A stretch of 64,000 nucleotides of DNA from Microvirga calopogonii (GCF_003347665.1 NZ_QDGA01000008.1:63747-127746), one strand, 5' to 3'. Positions 55,780 to 63,781 are shown, counted from the stretch's first letter. The notes: a model not told the origin generated them from the letters alone. Numbers and translations: made by a program.

Positions 55780-56523
55780 TCACAGCCGGATCAGCTTGTA
55801 CTGGAGCGCCCGTGCCACGGCCTGTGTCTTGTTGACCGCTTCGAGCTTCTGGCAGGCGCTGACGATGTGGGCCGTGACCGTGCGCTCGGTGATGCCGAGG
55901 ATCTCGCCCGTGTCCGCTGCCGATTTCCCGGCTGCGGCCCAGATCAGGGTTTCGCGCTCGCGGGGCGTGAGCAGGCTCGGGCCGATCGGCGGCTGGGCCT
56001 CGAACAGCCGCCGGGCGCGCTCGAAGGCATACATGGCCATCAGGTGAAGGGCGGGCTTCGTCCGAGGGGAGAGGTCCAGGTCCACGCCGCTCATGGAAAA
56101 GCAGGCCTCGTAGCCGTTGATCCCATGAATGGGCAGGCAGAAGCCGTCCCGCATCCGGAAATCCGTGGCCCGGTCCATGACCTCGGCGGCCTTCCGCTCC
56201 GTCGCACGGTTGTAGGGCGCCTCCGACCACTCGAAGGGCTGGGTGGTGTTCTTGCAAAGGCGGATGATCGGATCCGACCTCACGTAATCCTGCTTGGCAT
56301 AGATATCGAACCAGCCCATGGGCCACTTCTTGAGCAGGACGACCTGTTCGAAACGCTCCTTCGGGTTCGGCAGGCCCGTCATGATGAAGTTTTCGAAACC
56401 GAAGAGGGAAAAGGTCCGTGCGACCGCCTCCACCACGTCGTCCGGGCTGGTCAGGTCATCGAGGCTGTCGATGAACGCGAAGGCTTCCGTCGCATAGTCG
56501 AAGGCGCGGCCGCTCAAGGGCAT
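55780..56523 (-). CDS. luxR: LuxR family quorum-sensing transcriptional regulator
   Basis: A 247-residue regulator. The autoinducer-binding domain spans about residues 20-165, with W-x(3)-Y-like WFDIYAKQDYVRSDPII (Trp, Tyr, Asp of the ligand pocket) and FEWSE. The HTH domain begins LTPRERETLIWAAAGKSAAD and has GITERTVTAHIVSACQKL as recognition helix region. It lies directly upstream of luxI on the same strand and diverges from an XRE gene. It is a complete cognate receptor, not a solo. Confidence 0.94.
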   Translation of the reverse strand: MPLSGRAFDYATEAFAFIDSLDDLTSPDDVVEAVARTFSLFGFENFIMTGLPNPKERFEQVVLLKKWPMGWFDIYAKQDYVRSDPIIRLCKNTTQPFEWSEAPYNRATERKAAEVMDRATDFRMRDGFCLPIHGINGYEACFSMSGVDLDLSPRTKPALHLMAMYAFERARRLFEAQPPIGPSLLTPRERETLIWAAAGKSAADTGEILGITERTVTAHIVSACQKLEAVNKTQAVARALQYKLIRL

Positions 56524-56654
56524 CTCCGAGAGATATACAACCTACATGATATTTAGTAACATGATGCAACCGCTAGGTTAATCCTAGCCTCATGCTACCA
56601 AAGGTTATACAATTCGCGTAAGGAGTACAAGATAGCCAGAGGCAGGAGCGCTCT
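56524..56654. promoter_or_regulatory. AT-rich divergent promoter region of luxR and the XRE gene
   Basis: 131 bases, clearly more AT-rich than the surroundings, with a six-base inverted repeat GCTAGG-TTAAT-CCTAGC (56572-56588) in the centre, a candidate operator for either regulator. Confidence 0.5.
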
Positions 56655-57041
56655 TTGCAGAAGAAGTCACCCAACGAGGTCGATCGGCATATCGGCAGCC
56701 GTGTCAGGGCAAGGCGGATCATGCTCGGGATGAGCCAGGAGAAGCTTGCCGATGCCTTGGGGCTCACGTTCCAGCAGGTCCAGAAATATGAGAAGGGTGC
56801 GAACCGCATCGGCGCGAGCCGTCTGCTCCACATCGCGGGGATATTGGACGTGAGCTTCGAGTTCTTCTTCGAGGGGATTCCCGGCCTGCGCGCGGGCGGG
56901 TTCTCCGACGACAGTCTGGTGGCCGAGTTTCTGACGCGCTCGGACAGCGACCGCCTCGTGCGCGGCTTCCTTAAACTGAAGGACGAGGAGGCCCGACGCA
57001 AGGTGGCTGACCTCGTCGACTGGCTCGCATCGGCCGGGTAG
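56655..57041 (+). CDS. XRE family transcriptional regulator
   Basis: A 128-residue DNA-binding protein. The Cro/C1 HTH lies at about residues 18-70: RRIMLGMSQEKLADALGLTF, then QQVQKYEKGANRIGASRLL. The start is TTG at 56655 with AGGAG ten bases upstream; no ATG gives the complete domain. Such short proteins with the QVQKYEKG motif are common in Hyphomicrobiales. Divergent from luxR, so it may regulate the quorum system or itself. Confidence 0.9.
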   Translation: MQKKSPNEVDRHIGSRVRARRIMLGMSQEKLADALGLTFQQVQKYEKGANRIGASRLLHIAGILDVSFEFFFEGIPGLRAGGFSDDSLVAEFLTRSDSDRLVRGFLKLKDEEARRKVADLVDWLASAG

Positions 57042-57110
57042 GGCAGCTGAGCGGCTGTCTCTCCGGCAAGAAGACCTCAGCCTCTAAAGCATTGAGCATG
57101 GGAGACCTTC

Positions 57111-57135
57111 GGAACCTGCCGCGCTTCTAATGGTT
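57111..57135 (+). promoter_or_regulatory. EcfG-like promoter of the envelope cluster
   Basis: GGAAC (57111-57115), 16 bases, GGTT (57132-57135), 29 bases before the start codon. The -10 has G for the first C of the consensus. Confidence 0.5.
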
Positions 57136-57163
57136 ACTCACTCACGATTGAAAGAGGTTGACC

Positions 57164-57685
57164 ATGGGCGTGGGACAGCAGAACACCGACAGGCAGCAGG
57201 ACAACGGCAACGAGGATTGGGATGCGCTCAAGGGGGATGTCGGCAACATCGCGGACGCCGCAGTTGAGCGCAGCCGGTACTTCATCGATTCCGCCCGGGA
57301 GCAGGCGACCGATTACGTCGACCGCCGCAAGGACGATATTGCGCAGTCTGTTGCCGATTTCGCCAACTCCTTGCGCGAATCCACTCATTCCTTCGACGAG
57401 CGGCCGAATATCCGCGCCGTCGTCGACACGGCGGCCGAAGGATTGGAGCAGCTTGCGGGATCCATTCGCGAGCGCACCTTCGCGGATTTCTTCAACGACT
57501 TCGAAGACGTCGTCCGCCGTCGTCCGGCAACCGTGGCGGCCGCATCCGTCGCCATAGGCTTCCTGGCCGCACGCTTCATCAAGAGCACGGCGGAGGATCT
57601 TCGCTATGACGACGTGCGTGCAAGCCAAGCTCAGAATGCACGGTCGCGTGCGCAGCAGGCCCAGCGCTCGCGCTCCGGCGCCTGA
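57164..57685 (+). CDS. uncharacterised membrane-anchored helical protein
   Basis: A 173-residue protein. The first 115 residues are charged and helical, with amphipathic turns such as VERSRYFIDSAREQATDYVD; a single hydrophobic stretch (ATVAAASVAIGFLAARFI) lies near residue 130, followed by an Arg/Gln-rich tail. This resembles DUF883/ElaB-type proteins that sit at the inner membrane. ATG 57164 with AGAGG before it was chosen. First of four same-strand genes. Confidence 0.75.
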   Translation: MGVGQQNTDRQQDNGNEDWDALKGDVGNIADAAVERSRYFIDSAREQATDYVDRRKDDIAQSVADFANSLRESTHSFDERPNIRAVVDTAAEGLEQLAGSIRERTFADFFNDFEDVVRRRPATVAAASVAIGFLAARFIKSTAEDLRYDDVRASQAQNARSRAQQAQRSRSGA

Positions 57686-57696
57686 CGGAGGTCGTC

Positions 57697-58089
57697 ATGC
57701 AGGGCAACGGCAACCAAACGATCCAGGGTCTCGTGGGTGAGGCGCTGCGGGAATCGACCGATCTCGCACAGAAGGAATTCACGCTCTTCAAGACCGAGGT
57801 ATCCCAGAACATCCGCACGCTTTTCATGGGACTCGCCATGGTGGTCGTGGCGGCGATCTTCGCCATCGCTGCCGTCATGCTGCTGACCGACTCCCTGGTG
57901 AAGTGGCTGGCGACCGTCGTCCATTCGGAAGCGCTCGCCGCGCTCATCGTCGGCGGCGTGCTGGCCGTGATCGCCATCGGCCTCGGGCTGTGGGGACGCA
58001 GCGCCATGTCGTCGTCCACGCTCACGCCGAAGCGGACGATGCACTCGCTCAAGCGCGATGCGGAAGTCCTGTCGGAAAGGGGTGCATGA
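57697..58089 (+). CDS. phage-holin-like (DUF1469/YqjE-type) membrane protein
   Basis: A 130-residue protein with an amphipathic N-terminus (GEALRESTDLAQKEFTLFK) and two membrane helices (LFMGLAMVVVAAIFAIAAVM and ALAALIVGGVLAVIAIGLGL). This is the Phage_holin_3_6/YqjE layout, which despite its name is a chromosomal membrane protein usually found with DUF883/DUF3618 partners. It overlaps the next gene by ATGA. Confidence 0.85.
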   Translation: MQGNGNQTIQGLVGEALRESTDLAQKEFTLFKTEVSQNIRTLFMGLAMVVVAAIFAIAAVMLLTDSLVKWLATVVHSEALAALIVGGVLAVIAIGLGLWGRSAMSSSTLTPKRTMHSLKRDAEVLSERGA

Positions 58090-58505
58090 TGACGTCACAG
58101 AATCTGCAGGAACTGGAGAGCGACATCGAGCGCAGTCGCGCTCAGCTCGACCAGACCATCGATCGTCTCCAGAACAAGATGACGGTCTCCGGTGTGGTCG
58201 ATGACATGCTCGGCACCGCCAGAAACGGCCAGTATGGGCCGCTTTACGACAAGGTTCTGGACACGGTCAGACGCAATCCCGTGCCGGTCATGCTGATCGC
58301 CATGGGCGTTGGGCTTCTCGCCTATCGACTCGGTCGGTCCGTCGCGCCTCGGAGAACCCGTCTGATCGCGGCCGATGAGGATCTGATCACGGAAGAGCAT
58401 CTTCTGATGGAGGCGGAGGATCCCCGCCTCTACGGCGCAGAGGCCGCGTCGCTGAACACGTCCGATCCGATGTTCGAGCGCCCGGGCACGAGTTCCCGAT
58501 TTTGA
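58086..58505 (+). CDS. DUF3618 family protein
   Basis: A 139-residue protein. The N-terminal family motif ELESDIERSRAQLDQTIDRL is followed by a loop and one membrane helix (VPVMLIAMGVGLLAYRLG, near residue 65), then an acidic tail. DUF3618 proteins accompany the YqjE- and DUF883-like proteins of the preceding genes. Start ATG 58086 overlaps the preceding stop. Confidence 0.87.
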   Translation: MMTSQNLQELESDIERSRAQLDQTIDRLQNKMTVSGVVDDMLGTARNGQYGPLYDKVLDTVRRNPVPVMLIAMGVGLLAYRLGRSVAPRRTRLIAADEDLITEEHLLMEAEDPRLYGAEAASLNTSDPMFERPGTSSRF

Positions 58506-58526
58506 TGGATGAAACAGGAGTTTTCC

Positions 58527-59237
58527 ATGGCCAATAGCAAGAACGAAACCGGCAAGCCGAGCGGAGCTCAGTCGGGCACGACAGGAAACGTTTCTGCCGG
58601 AACGTCGGTGGGCAATATCGGCGAGCCGCCGATGCCGCAGTCGCATGAGCAGCGGTCGACCCAAGGTTCCGGAGCTCAAGGCTCCGGCGCGACCGGCGGC
58701 AATCAGGCGTCGGGCCAGCAGAAGGGTCAATCCTCCCAGCAGAATGCGCAGTCTCAGGGCGAATCGATCACAGACAAGGCTCAGCAGGCTGCGGATCAGG
58801 CGCGGCAGAAGGCGGGAGAGGCCTATGAGGGTGCTTCCGACTGGGCACGCGACACCTATGAGCGTGCCTCTCACTGGGCCTCGGACACCTATGAAGGTCA
58901 GCGCCGTCGCATGAACCAGATGGGCGGGCGGTCAGCTCGCGCCTTCGGTAACGCCCGTGGTGGCGTCCAGAGCTACGTGTCCGAGAACCCGATGGTCGTC
59001 GGCCTTGTGGGCCTTGCCGCGGGCCTTCTTCTGGGCGCCCTGCTGCCGCGCACCCGTCGCGAGAACGAGATGTTCGGCGAATGGGCGGACGAGGTTCGTA
59101 ACCAGGGGCTTCGCTATGCCCGCGATGCCGCCAACCGCGGCCGCGAGTATGTCGAGGATACCTTCAGCGGCGATGAAGCGCGCTTCAGCCGGCACGAGAG
59201 CGAGTTCAACGGTCAGCGCGATGCCAATCGCCATTGA
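58527..59237 (+). CDS. LEA-like low-complexity protein with one membrane helix
   Basis: A 236-residue protein of unknown function. Residues 1-80 are rich in Ser, Gly and Gln and likely disordered. Residues 85-130 contain repeated Tyr/Trp/Asp units (YEGASDWARDTYERAS, then HWASDTYEGQ), reminiscent of LEA or coiled amphipathic repeats. One membrane helix (MVVGLVGLAAGLLLGALLP) precedes a charged tail. CAGGAG before ATG 58527 decides the start. Last of the four-gene envelope cluster, closed by a terminator. Confidence 0.78.
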   Translation: MANSKNETGKPSGAQSGTTGNVSAGTSVGNIGEPPMPQSHEQRSTQGSGAQGSGATGGNQASGQQKGQSSQQNAQSQGESITDKAQQAADQARQKAGEAYEGASDWARDTYERASHWASDTYEGQRRRMNQMGGRSARAFGNARGGVQSYVSENPMVVGLVGLAAGLLLGALLPRTRRENEMFGEWADEVRNQGLRYARDAANRGREYVEDTFSGDEARFSRHESEFNGQRDANRH

Positions 59238-59264
59238 TGCTTGATCGGTCGGACCGAAACGAGA

Positions 59265-59290
59265 AGCGCCGGCTTAGGCCGGCGTTTTTC
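59265..59290 (+). terminator. Rho-independent terminator of the envelope cluster
   Basis: CGCCGGC-TTAG-GCCGGCG stem-loop (59267-59284) followed by TTTTTC. Confidence 0.88.
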
Positions 59291-59476
59291 ATTGGCGCAG
59301 AAGATGCGTGAGACGTTGATCTGACAGCTGATCAAGCGGGCGCGCAAAAATAACAACGGCCACGGCGAGATGATGTGCGTACATCCGGCATCATCATCTC
59401 GGCATCGTGACCGCTTCTGGCAGACGATTGTTCCGCCAGGTTGACATCGAGATAGGAATGAAGCCTCGGGTTTCAA

Positions 59477-59490
59477 GTGCCATATGGCAC
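59477..59490. promoter_or_regulatory. lux/tra-box-like palindrome
   Basis: GTGCCATATGGCAC is a perfect 14-bp palindrome whose GTGC...GCAC ends match those of the TraR box (GTGCAGATCTGCAC). A LuxR-family regulator is encoded 3 kb away. Confidence 0.4.
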
Positions 59491-59558
59491 CTGCACTCGC
59501 GGAGTTTCGATTTCTTAACCGTAATCCTCCAAAAAATCGGTTTGACGAAGTTCACGCT

Positions 59559-59583
59559 GGAACGAGCCGCTGTCGAACTTGTT
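59559..59583 (+). promoter_or_regulatory. possible EcfG-like promoter of the response regulator (weak)
   Basis: GGAAC (59559-59563), 17 bases, GTT (59581-59583); the base before GTT is T instead of C. About 85 bases before the start codon. Confidence 0.3.
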
Positions 59584-59669
59584 GCTCTTGCACAAGGAAA
59601 AGATTTCCTATCGCCGAGTCTTCTGGGAGAGTTGTGATCCCGTCGAAGGATTGGGTGCTGGAGTTGGGT

Positions 59670-60023
59670 ATGCGTATTCTGATCCTGGAAGACGATCCGT
59701 GGATTGCGACCGACCTGCAGGCGATCCTCGAGGCGGACGGGCACGAGATCGTCGATTCCTTAAGTTCCCTCGACGAAGCCTACCGGCATCTCGATGATGA
59801 GTTCGATTGCGCGCTGCTCGACATCGATGTGATCGGCGGCAAGAGTTTCGGCGTGGCGGAAGCTCTCGCCCAGCGGCGGATCCCTTTCGTCTTCGTATCG
59901 GCGTCCCAGCCCTCCGACCTGCCTCAAGCCCTCCAGCAGGCGGCGTTCGTGGCAAAGCCTTTCGAGGAGCGGACGCTTCTCGAATCTGTCGATCATCTCT
60001 CCCTCAACCGCTTGCCTTGCTGA
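59670..60023 (+). CDS. single-domain response regulator
   Basis: A 117-residue receiver domain alone. The acidic pair is in LILEDDPW, the phosphorylation Asp in ALLDIDVIGG near residue 50, the switch Ser/Thr in FVFVSASQ and the Lys in AFVAKPFEE. There is no output domain. GGAG precedes ATG 59670, so the open frame further upstream is not used. The uvsE-like gene starts 28 bases later, so the two likely form one unit. Single-domain regulators often feed the PhyR stress pathway in these bacteria. Confidence 0.9.
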   Translation: MRILILEDDPWIATDLQAILEADGHEIVDSLSSLDEAYRHLDDEFDCALLDIDVIGGKSFGVAEALAQRRIPFVFVSASQPSDLPQALQQAAFVAKPFEERTLLESVDHLSLNRLPC

Positions 60024-60051
60024 CGGCATCGCAGGAACCTGTCGCGACCTG

Positions 60052-61110
60052 ATGGCGTCATCTCCCGTCATGCAAGATTCCCGCTTCGGCTTCTGCTGCA
60101 AATACATCCCCGAGGACGGCGACGCCCAAACGGCGCGGGCGATGAACACGAGCACGGTCACGATGGCCTATCTCGGCCGCCTTGATCCGAAGGGCGCTTA
60201 CGACAAGATCAGCGCCGTCGTGGCCCATAATCTCGAAGCGTTCCGACTGCAGATCGCCCATGTGGCGACGCGGCCGAAGATCGAGCGACTGCATCGCCTG
60301 TCGAGCGATCTTCTCCCCGGCTACACTCATGCCAGCTGCAAGGATATCTACCGCGATCCGGATCTGCGCCGCCTGATCGAAACAAGGCTTGCCGCCATGG
60401 GAGAGTTCGCGCGCGACAACGATGTGCGGCTCAGCATGCATCCGGGCCAGTTCTGCGTCATCGCCTCCGCCAACCCATCCGCGGCCGCCAACGGGTTGGC
60501 GGAGTTCGAATACCATGTCGAGGTCATGGCGCTCATGGGATATGGCCAGGGGTGGCATCCCCATGGCGCGCACATCAACATTCATGGCGGCGCGAAAGCT
60601 CTCGGTGCGGAGGGGATTCGGGGCGGTCTCGCGCACCTGTCGCGCACGGCCCGCAACCTGATCACGATCGAGAACGACGAAGTCAGCTTCGGCCTCGACG
60701 ATCTCCTGCCTCTCGCGGACGACGTGCCGCTCGTTCTCGATCTCCATCATCACTGGATCATGAGCCGGGGCGAATACATCGAGCCGGAGGATCCCCGGAT
60801 CGCGCGCATCGTCGACTCCTGGCGCGGCGTGCGTCCGGTGAGCCATGTCAGCGTCTCCCGGGAGGACCTGCTGCCCGATCCGGATACGGAAGCGCTTCCG
60901 GACTTTCAAGCTCTGGTTGCGGCCGGGATCAAGCCGAAGGACCTGCGGGCCCACTCGGACCTCATGTGGAACAGAGCGGTCAATGATCTCGTGATACGCC
61001 ACCTGTCCTGGTCGGATTTCGAAATCGAGGCCAAGCTCAAGAACATCGCCTCGGAAGGCCTGTCTCACCATTTGGCGTTCCGGCAGGCGGCAGATGCCGA
61101 ACGGACATAA
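60052..61110 (+). CDS. uvsE: UV damage endonuclease (UvsE/UVDE family)
   Basis: A 352-residue TIM-barrel endonuclease that nicks DNA 5' of UV photoproducts. The family start RFGFCCKYI lies near residue 11; metal-site motifs are SMHPGQF, HPHGAHINIHGG, LITIENDE and LVLDLHHHW, then SHVSVSRED. Length fits the family. Met 1 at 60052 or the Met at 60070 are both possible starts. It seems to share a transcript with the upstream response regulator, which would tie repair to stress signalling. Confidence 0.88.
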   Translation: MASSPVMQDSRFGFCCKYIPEDGDAQTARAMNTSTVTMAYLGRLDPKGAYDKISAVVAHNLEAFRLQIAHVATRPKIERLHRLSSDLLPGYTHASCKDIYRDPDLRRLIETRLAAMGEFARDNDVRLSMHPGQFCVIASANPSAAANGLAEFEYHVEVMALMGYGQGWHPHGAHINIHGGAKALGAEGIRGGLAHLSRTARNLITIENDEVSFGLDDLLPLADDVPLVLDLHHHWIMSRGEYIEPEDPRIARIVDSWRGVRPVSHVSVSREDLLPDPDTEALPDFQALVAAGIKPKDLRAHSDLMWNRAVNDLVIRHLSWSDFEIEAKLKNIASEGLSHHLAFRQAADAERT

Positions 61111-61134
61111 TATTTCGTTTCCCGGTGTTTTGCG

Positions 61135-61159
61135 GGAACCAAACCGATTTGGCAGCGTT
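61135..61159 (+). promoter_or_regulatory. EcfG-type general stress promoter of the second response regulator
   Basis: GGAAC (61135-61139), 16 bases, CGTT (61156-61159), 32 bases before the start codon; exact consensus. Confidence 0.68.
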
Positions 61160-61190
61160 GTCGGACATTGTGCAGTGAATCAAGAAGCCG

Positions 61191-61643
61191 ATGTCCGCCG
61201 ATCCCTCCACGGTTCTCCTCGTCGAAGACGAACCTCTCATCCGCCTGTTCATCTCAGATCTGCTCGAGGATGCCGGCTTCAGGGTGGTCGAGGCTGCCAA
61301 TGCCACGGAGGCGATCGTCCTGCTGGAGGCGGGGCTGCCGGTTAACGTTCTTCTGACGGACGTGGACATGCCTCAGGGGTGCAATGGCTTCGAACTCGCG
61401 CATCGGGTCCACCGTTCCTGGCCGGAGACCGAGATCCTCATCATGTCAGGCCGGCAATGGCCTTCAGAGGGCGATATCCCGCCGGGTGCCGCATTTCTTG
61501 CCAAGCCGTGCCCCAATGAGGCCATTGTGTCCCATGTGGCCTCCGCAGCGGAGCGAACCCGGCGCTTCGGCCATGTTGCCAAAAATCCACGACCGACGGT
61601 CGATCACGCGGGGAATATCGTTCCCTTTCCGAAAAGCGCCTAA
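61191..61643 (+). CDS. single-domain response regulator
   Basis: A 150-residue receiver domain with a short basic tail. Motifs: LLVEDEPLIR (acidic pair), VLLTDVDMPQG with the phospho-Asp near residue 58, ILIMSGRQ (switch residue) and AFLAKPC (Lys). The receiver looks like the CpdR/DivK-type or FixJ-receiver fold without output. Preceded by its own EcfG-type promoter. No kinase is adjacent. Confidence 0.9.
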   Translation: MSADPSTVLLVEDEPLIRLFISDLLEDAGFRVVEAANATEAIVLLEAGLPVNVLLTDVDMPQGCNGFELAHRVHRSWPETEILIMSGRQWPSEGDIPPGAAFLAKPCPNEAIVSHVASAAERTRRFGHVAKNPRPTVDHAGNIVPFPKSA

Positions 61644-61827
61644 ATTCCTGAACTGCGGCTTGCTGCTGGCGCTGAGCGGACATAAGCTCTGCCGGAATTG
61701 ACCTCCCGTCAGGGGGCTGGGCTCCGGCAATGCAGCCGAGGGGTCCGACCGAAGGCTGGTCAATGAGCTTTTCGGGCCTGGTTCAGGGCTGTCGACGAGC
61801 TTTCCCATACCATTCCCGGAGGAATAA

Positions 61828-62136
61828 ATGCCGACCAAGACTACAGACGGAAAAGCCAGTGCGAAGAAGGCTGCCACGAAGACCGAAGGCTCGAAGCCCA
61901 ACGCTCTTCAGAAGCCCTTGCAGCCGTCCAAGGAACTGGCCGCCATCGTAGGCTCGGATCCGCTGCCGCGCGGTGAGGTCGTGAGCAAGATCTGGGATTA
62001 CATCAAGAAGAACAACCTTCAGAATCCCGAGAACAAGCGCGAGATCCTGGCTGACGACAAGCTGCAGCCGATCTTCGGCAAGCCGAAGGTGACGATGTTC
62101 GAGATGAACAAGCATCTCGCCCAGCACCTGAAATAA
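61828..62136 (+). CDS. SWIB/MDM2 domain protein
   Basis: A 102-residue protein with a Lys/Ala-rich N-terminus (residues 1-25) and one SWIB domain: LQPSKELAAIVGSDPLPRGE, then VVSKIWDYIKKNNLQNPENK, and FGKPKVTMFEMNKHL. The basic tail suggests DNA or chromatin association, as in chlamydial and rhizobial SWIB proteins. CGGAGGAA stands before the ATG. No EcfG site was seen upstream. Confidence 0.92.
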   Translation: MPTKTTDGKASAKKAATKTEGSKPNALQKPLQPSKELAAIVGSDPLPRGEVVSKIWDYIKKNNLQNPENKREILADDKLQPIFGKPKVTMFEMNKHLAQHLK

Positions 62137-62157
62137 GCTTATCGCCGGTAAGCTCGA

Positions 62158-62775
62158 TCATGAATCCTGCCGCCACCGCGTGAGCGGCAGGATATCCGGC
62201 CTCTGGCCGGGCGCTTTTTTCCAGGGGTCCACCGCCCAGGCCGTGCCCGTCCGCTTCTCGGCGATCACGGCGGTGAAATGCGGGTAGCGCCCATCGAGGA
62301 AGAAACCACGCGATTCCGGATATAGCACCGCATGATGGGTCAGAAGCCCCTGTTCCTGCAGCACCAGGAGCACGCTCGTGGTATTCGCGGTCTCGTCCAG
62401 ACAATCCATCTGACCATAGACGCCCGACATCTGGGGCGGTGAGCCCGGCGTATCGGGCCTGCCCCCGAGCGAAGTGGCGAGATAGGCCGTATAGGAGCGG
62501 ATCACCTCGGCGAGAGCCTGGCGTTCCGCATCGGGCGAGCCCTGGTTGGCCCTGAGCGTTTCTTTTGCCCTGCTCAGCCATGCTCCATCGACCGAAATCG
62601 CCATTCTCCGCACGCAACCATAGCCATGGCAGGCGATGATCCGGCTCCCCGACGGCCCCACATAGCCCTGCTGGTTGAACCAGCTTTGGGCGGGCAGGGA
62701 CGCGGCCTCGGCCGACGAAGCCATGAACAACAGGAAGGGCAGGGATTTCAAAATGAGAAGTGGCGTCGCTCTCAT
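62158..62775 (-). CDS. secreted protein of unknown function
   Basis: A 205-residue protein with a Sec signal peptide (LLILKSLPFLLFMASSAEA, cleavage near residue 24). The mature part has CHGYGCVRRMAISVDGAW with two Cys, a third Cys in GQMDCLDETANTTS, and FTAVIAEKRTGTAWAVDPW, a segment like that of bacterial transglutaminase-type domains (Cys...His...Asp order), which is only a suggestion. Start ATG 62775 gives a proper signal peptide; the longer frame does not. Confidence 0.75.
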   Translation of the reverse strand: MRATPLLILKSLPFLLFMASSAEAASLPAQSWFNQQGYVGPSGSRIIACHGYGCVRRMAISVDGAWLSRAKETLRANQGSPDAERQALAEVIRSYTAYLATSLGGRPDTPGSPPQMSGVYGQMDCLDETANTTSVLLVLQEQGLLTHHAVLYPESRGFFLDGRYPHFTAVIAEKRTGTAWAVDPWKKAPGQRPDILPLTRWRQDS

Positions 62776-62885
62776 GATGAGTTTACCTATCCGCGAGAGG
62801 TTGCAGCTATCCTTGGCCATATAGATCGGGCGGCTCATCCGCCCATAGGTCAAGCTTGCGAACCTGCCGCGACTCTGGAGTTCTC

Positions 62886-63749
62886 ATGTCCCGCATCGTC
62901 TTCCTGAACGGATCCTTCCTGCCGATCGAAGAGGCCAAGGTGCCTTTCATGGATCGAGGCTTTATGTTCGGGGACGGCGTCTATGAGGGCATCGGCATGC
63001 TCGACGGGCGCCTGATCGACAACGAGGCGCATCTGGAGCGCCTGGAGCGTTCGCTCGCCGAGATCCGCATTCCCAACCCCTACACCAGGGCCGAGTGGAC
63101 CCGCCTCCAGGAGGAACTCGCCCGCCGCAACGGCATGACCGAAGGCTTCATCTATTTCCAGGTGACCCGCGGGGTCGCCGAGCGGGATTTCTTCTTCCCT
63201 GACGATTCTAAGCCCACGGTGGCGATGTTCACCCAGGCCAAGTCCATCGCCGACGCACCCGCGGCCCGGACCGGGATTGCCGTCGTGACCGTGCCTGACC
63301 TGCGCTGGCAGCGGCGGGACATCAAGTCGATCAACCTGCTCGCCCAGGTCCTTGCCAAGCAGGCGGCCAAGGAGGCGGGCGCCCAGGAGGCCTGGCTGGT
63401 GGAGGAGGGCTTCGTGACGGAAGGGGGCTCGTCGAGCGCCTTCATCGTGACGAAGCAGGGCAGCATCGTCGTGCGCCCGCTCTCGAACGCCATCCTGCCC
63501 GGCATCACGCGCAAGTCCCTGCTCAGGCTCTCGCAGGAGGACGGGGTCGTCCTGGAGGAGCGCCGCTTCACGGTCGAGGAGGCCTATGATGCGGCCGAAG
63601 CCTTCATGACCAGCGCCTCGAACTTCGTTCTTCCCATCGTGTCCATCGACGGGCGTCCGGTTGCGGACGGCAAGCCCGGTCCGGTCACGAAGCGGCTGCG
63701 CGCGCTCTACCTGCAGATGGCCGGCGCAAAGGCCATGGCGGCCGAATAG
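62886..63749 (+). CDS. class IV aminotransferase, D-amino-acid transaminase-like
   Basis: A 287-residue PLP enzyme of fold type IV. PFMDRGFMFGDGVYEGI near residue 20, the PLP Lys in RRDIKSINLLAQVLAK near residue 145, EGFVTEGGSSSAFIV and the phosphate-binding LPGITRKSLL are all family marks. The pattern is closer to D-alanine aminotransferase than to branched-chain enzymes. GGAG precedes ATG 62886. It would convert D-amino acids to keto acids or supply D-Glu/D-Ala for the wall. Confidence 0.88.
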   Translation: MSRIVFLNGSFLPIEEAKVPFMDRGFMFGDGVYEGIGMLDGRLIDNEAHLERLERSLAEIRIPNPYTRAEWTRLQEELARRNGMTEGFIYFQVTRGVAERDFFFPDDSKPTVAMFTQAKSIADAPAARTGIAVVTVPDLRWQRRDIKSINLLAQVLAKQAAKEAGAQEAWLVEEGFVTEGGSSSAFIVTKQGSIVVRPLSNAILPGITRKSLLRLSQEDGVVLEERRFTVEEAYDAAEAFMTSASNFVLPIVSIDGRPVADGKPGPVTKRLRALYLQMAGAKAMAAE

Positions 63750-63756
63750 CTTTGCC

Positions 63757-63781
63757 GGAACCCGCTCCTGGGTCACCCGTT
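63757..63781 (+). promoter_or_regulatory. EcfG-type general stress promoter of the last gene
   Basis: GGAAC (63757-63761), 16 bases, CGTT (63778-63781), 21 bases before the start codon; exact consensus. Confidence 0.68.

Larger units (their letters stand above)
59238..59669. other. 432-base gap between the envelope cluster and a response regulator
   Basis: No credible gene. It contains a terminator (59265-59290), the inverted repeat GATGATG...CATCATC (about 59369-59398), a tra-box-like palindrome (59477-59490) and a weak EcfG-like site (59559-59583). A 76-codon frame at 59407 lacks a ribosome-binding site. Confidence 0.6.

Noticed and set aside
59407-59637. 76-codon plus-strand frame in the gap before the response regulator
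   Set aside because: No ribosome-binding site, no recognisable motif, and it spans the palindrome at 59477 and the EcfG-like site at 59559, which fits regulatory DNA better.
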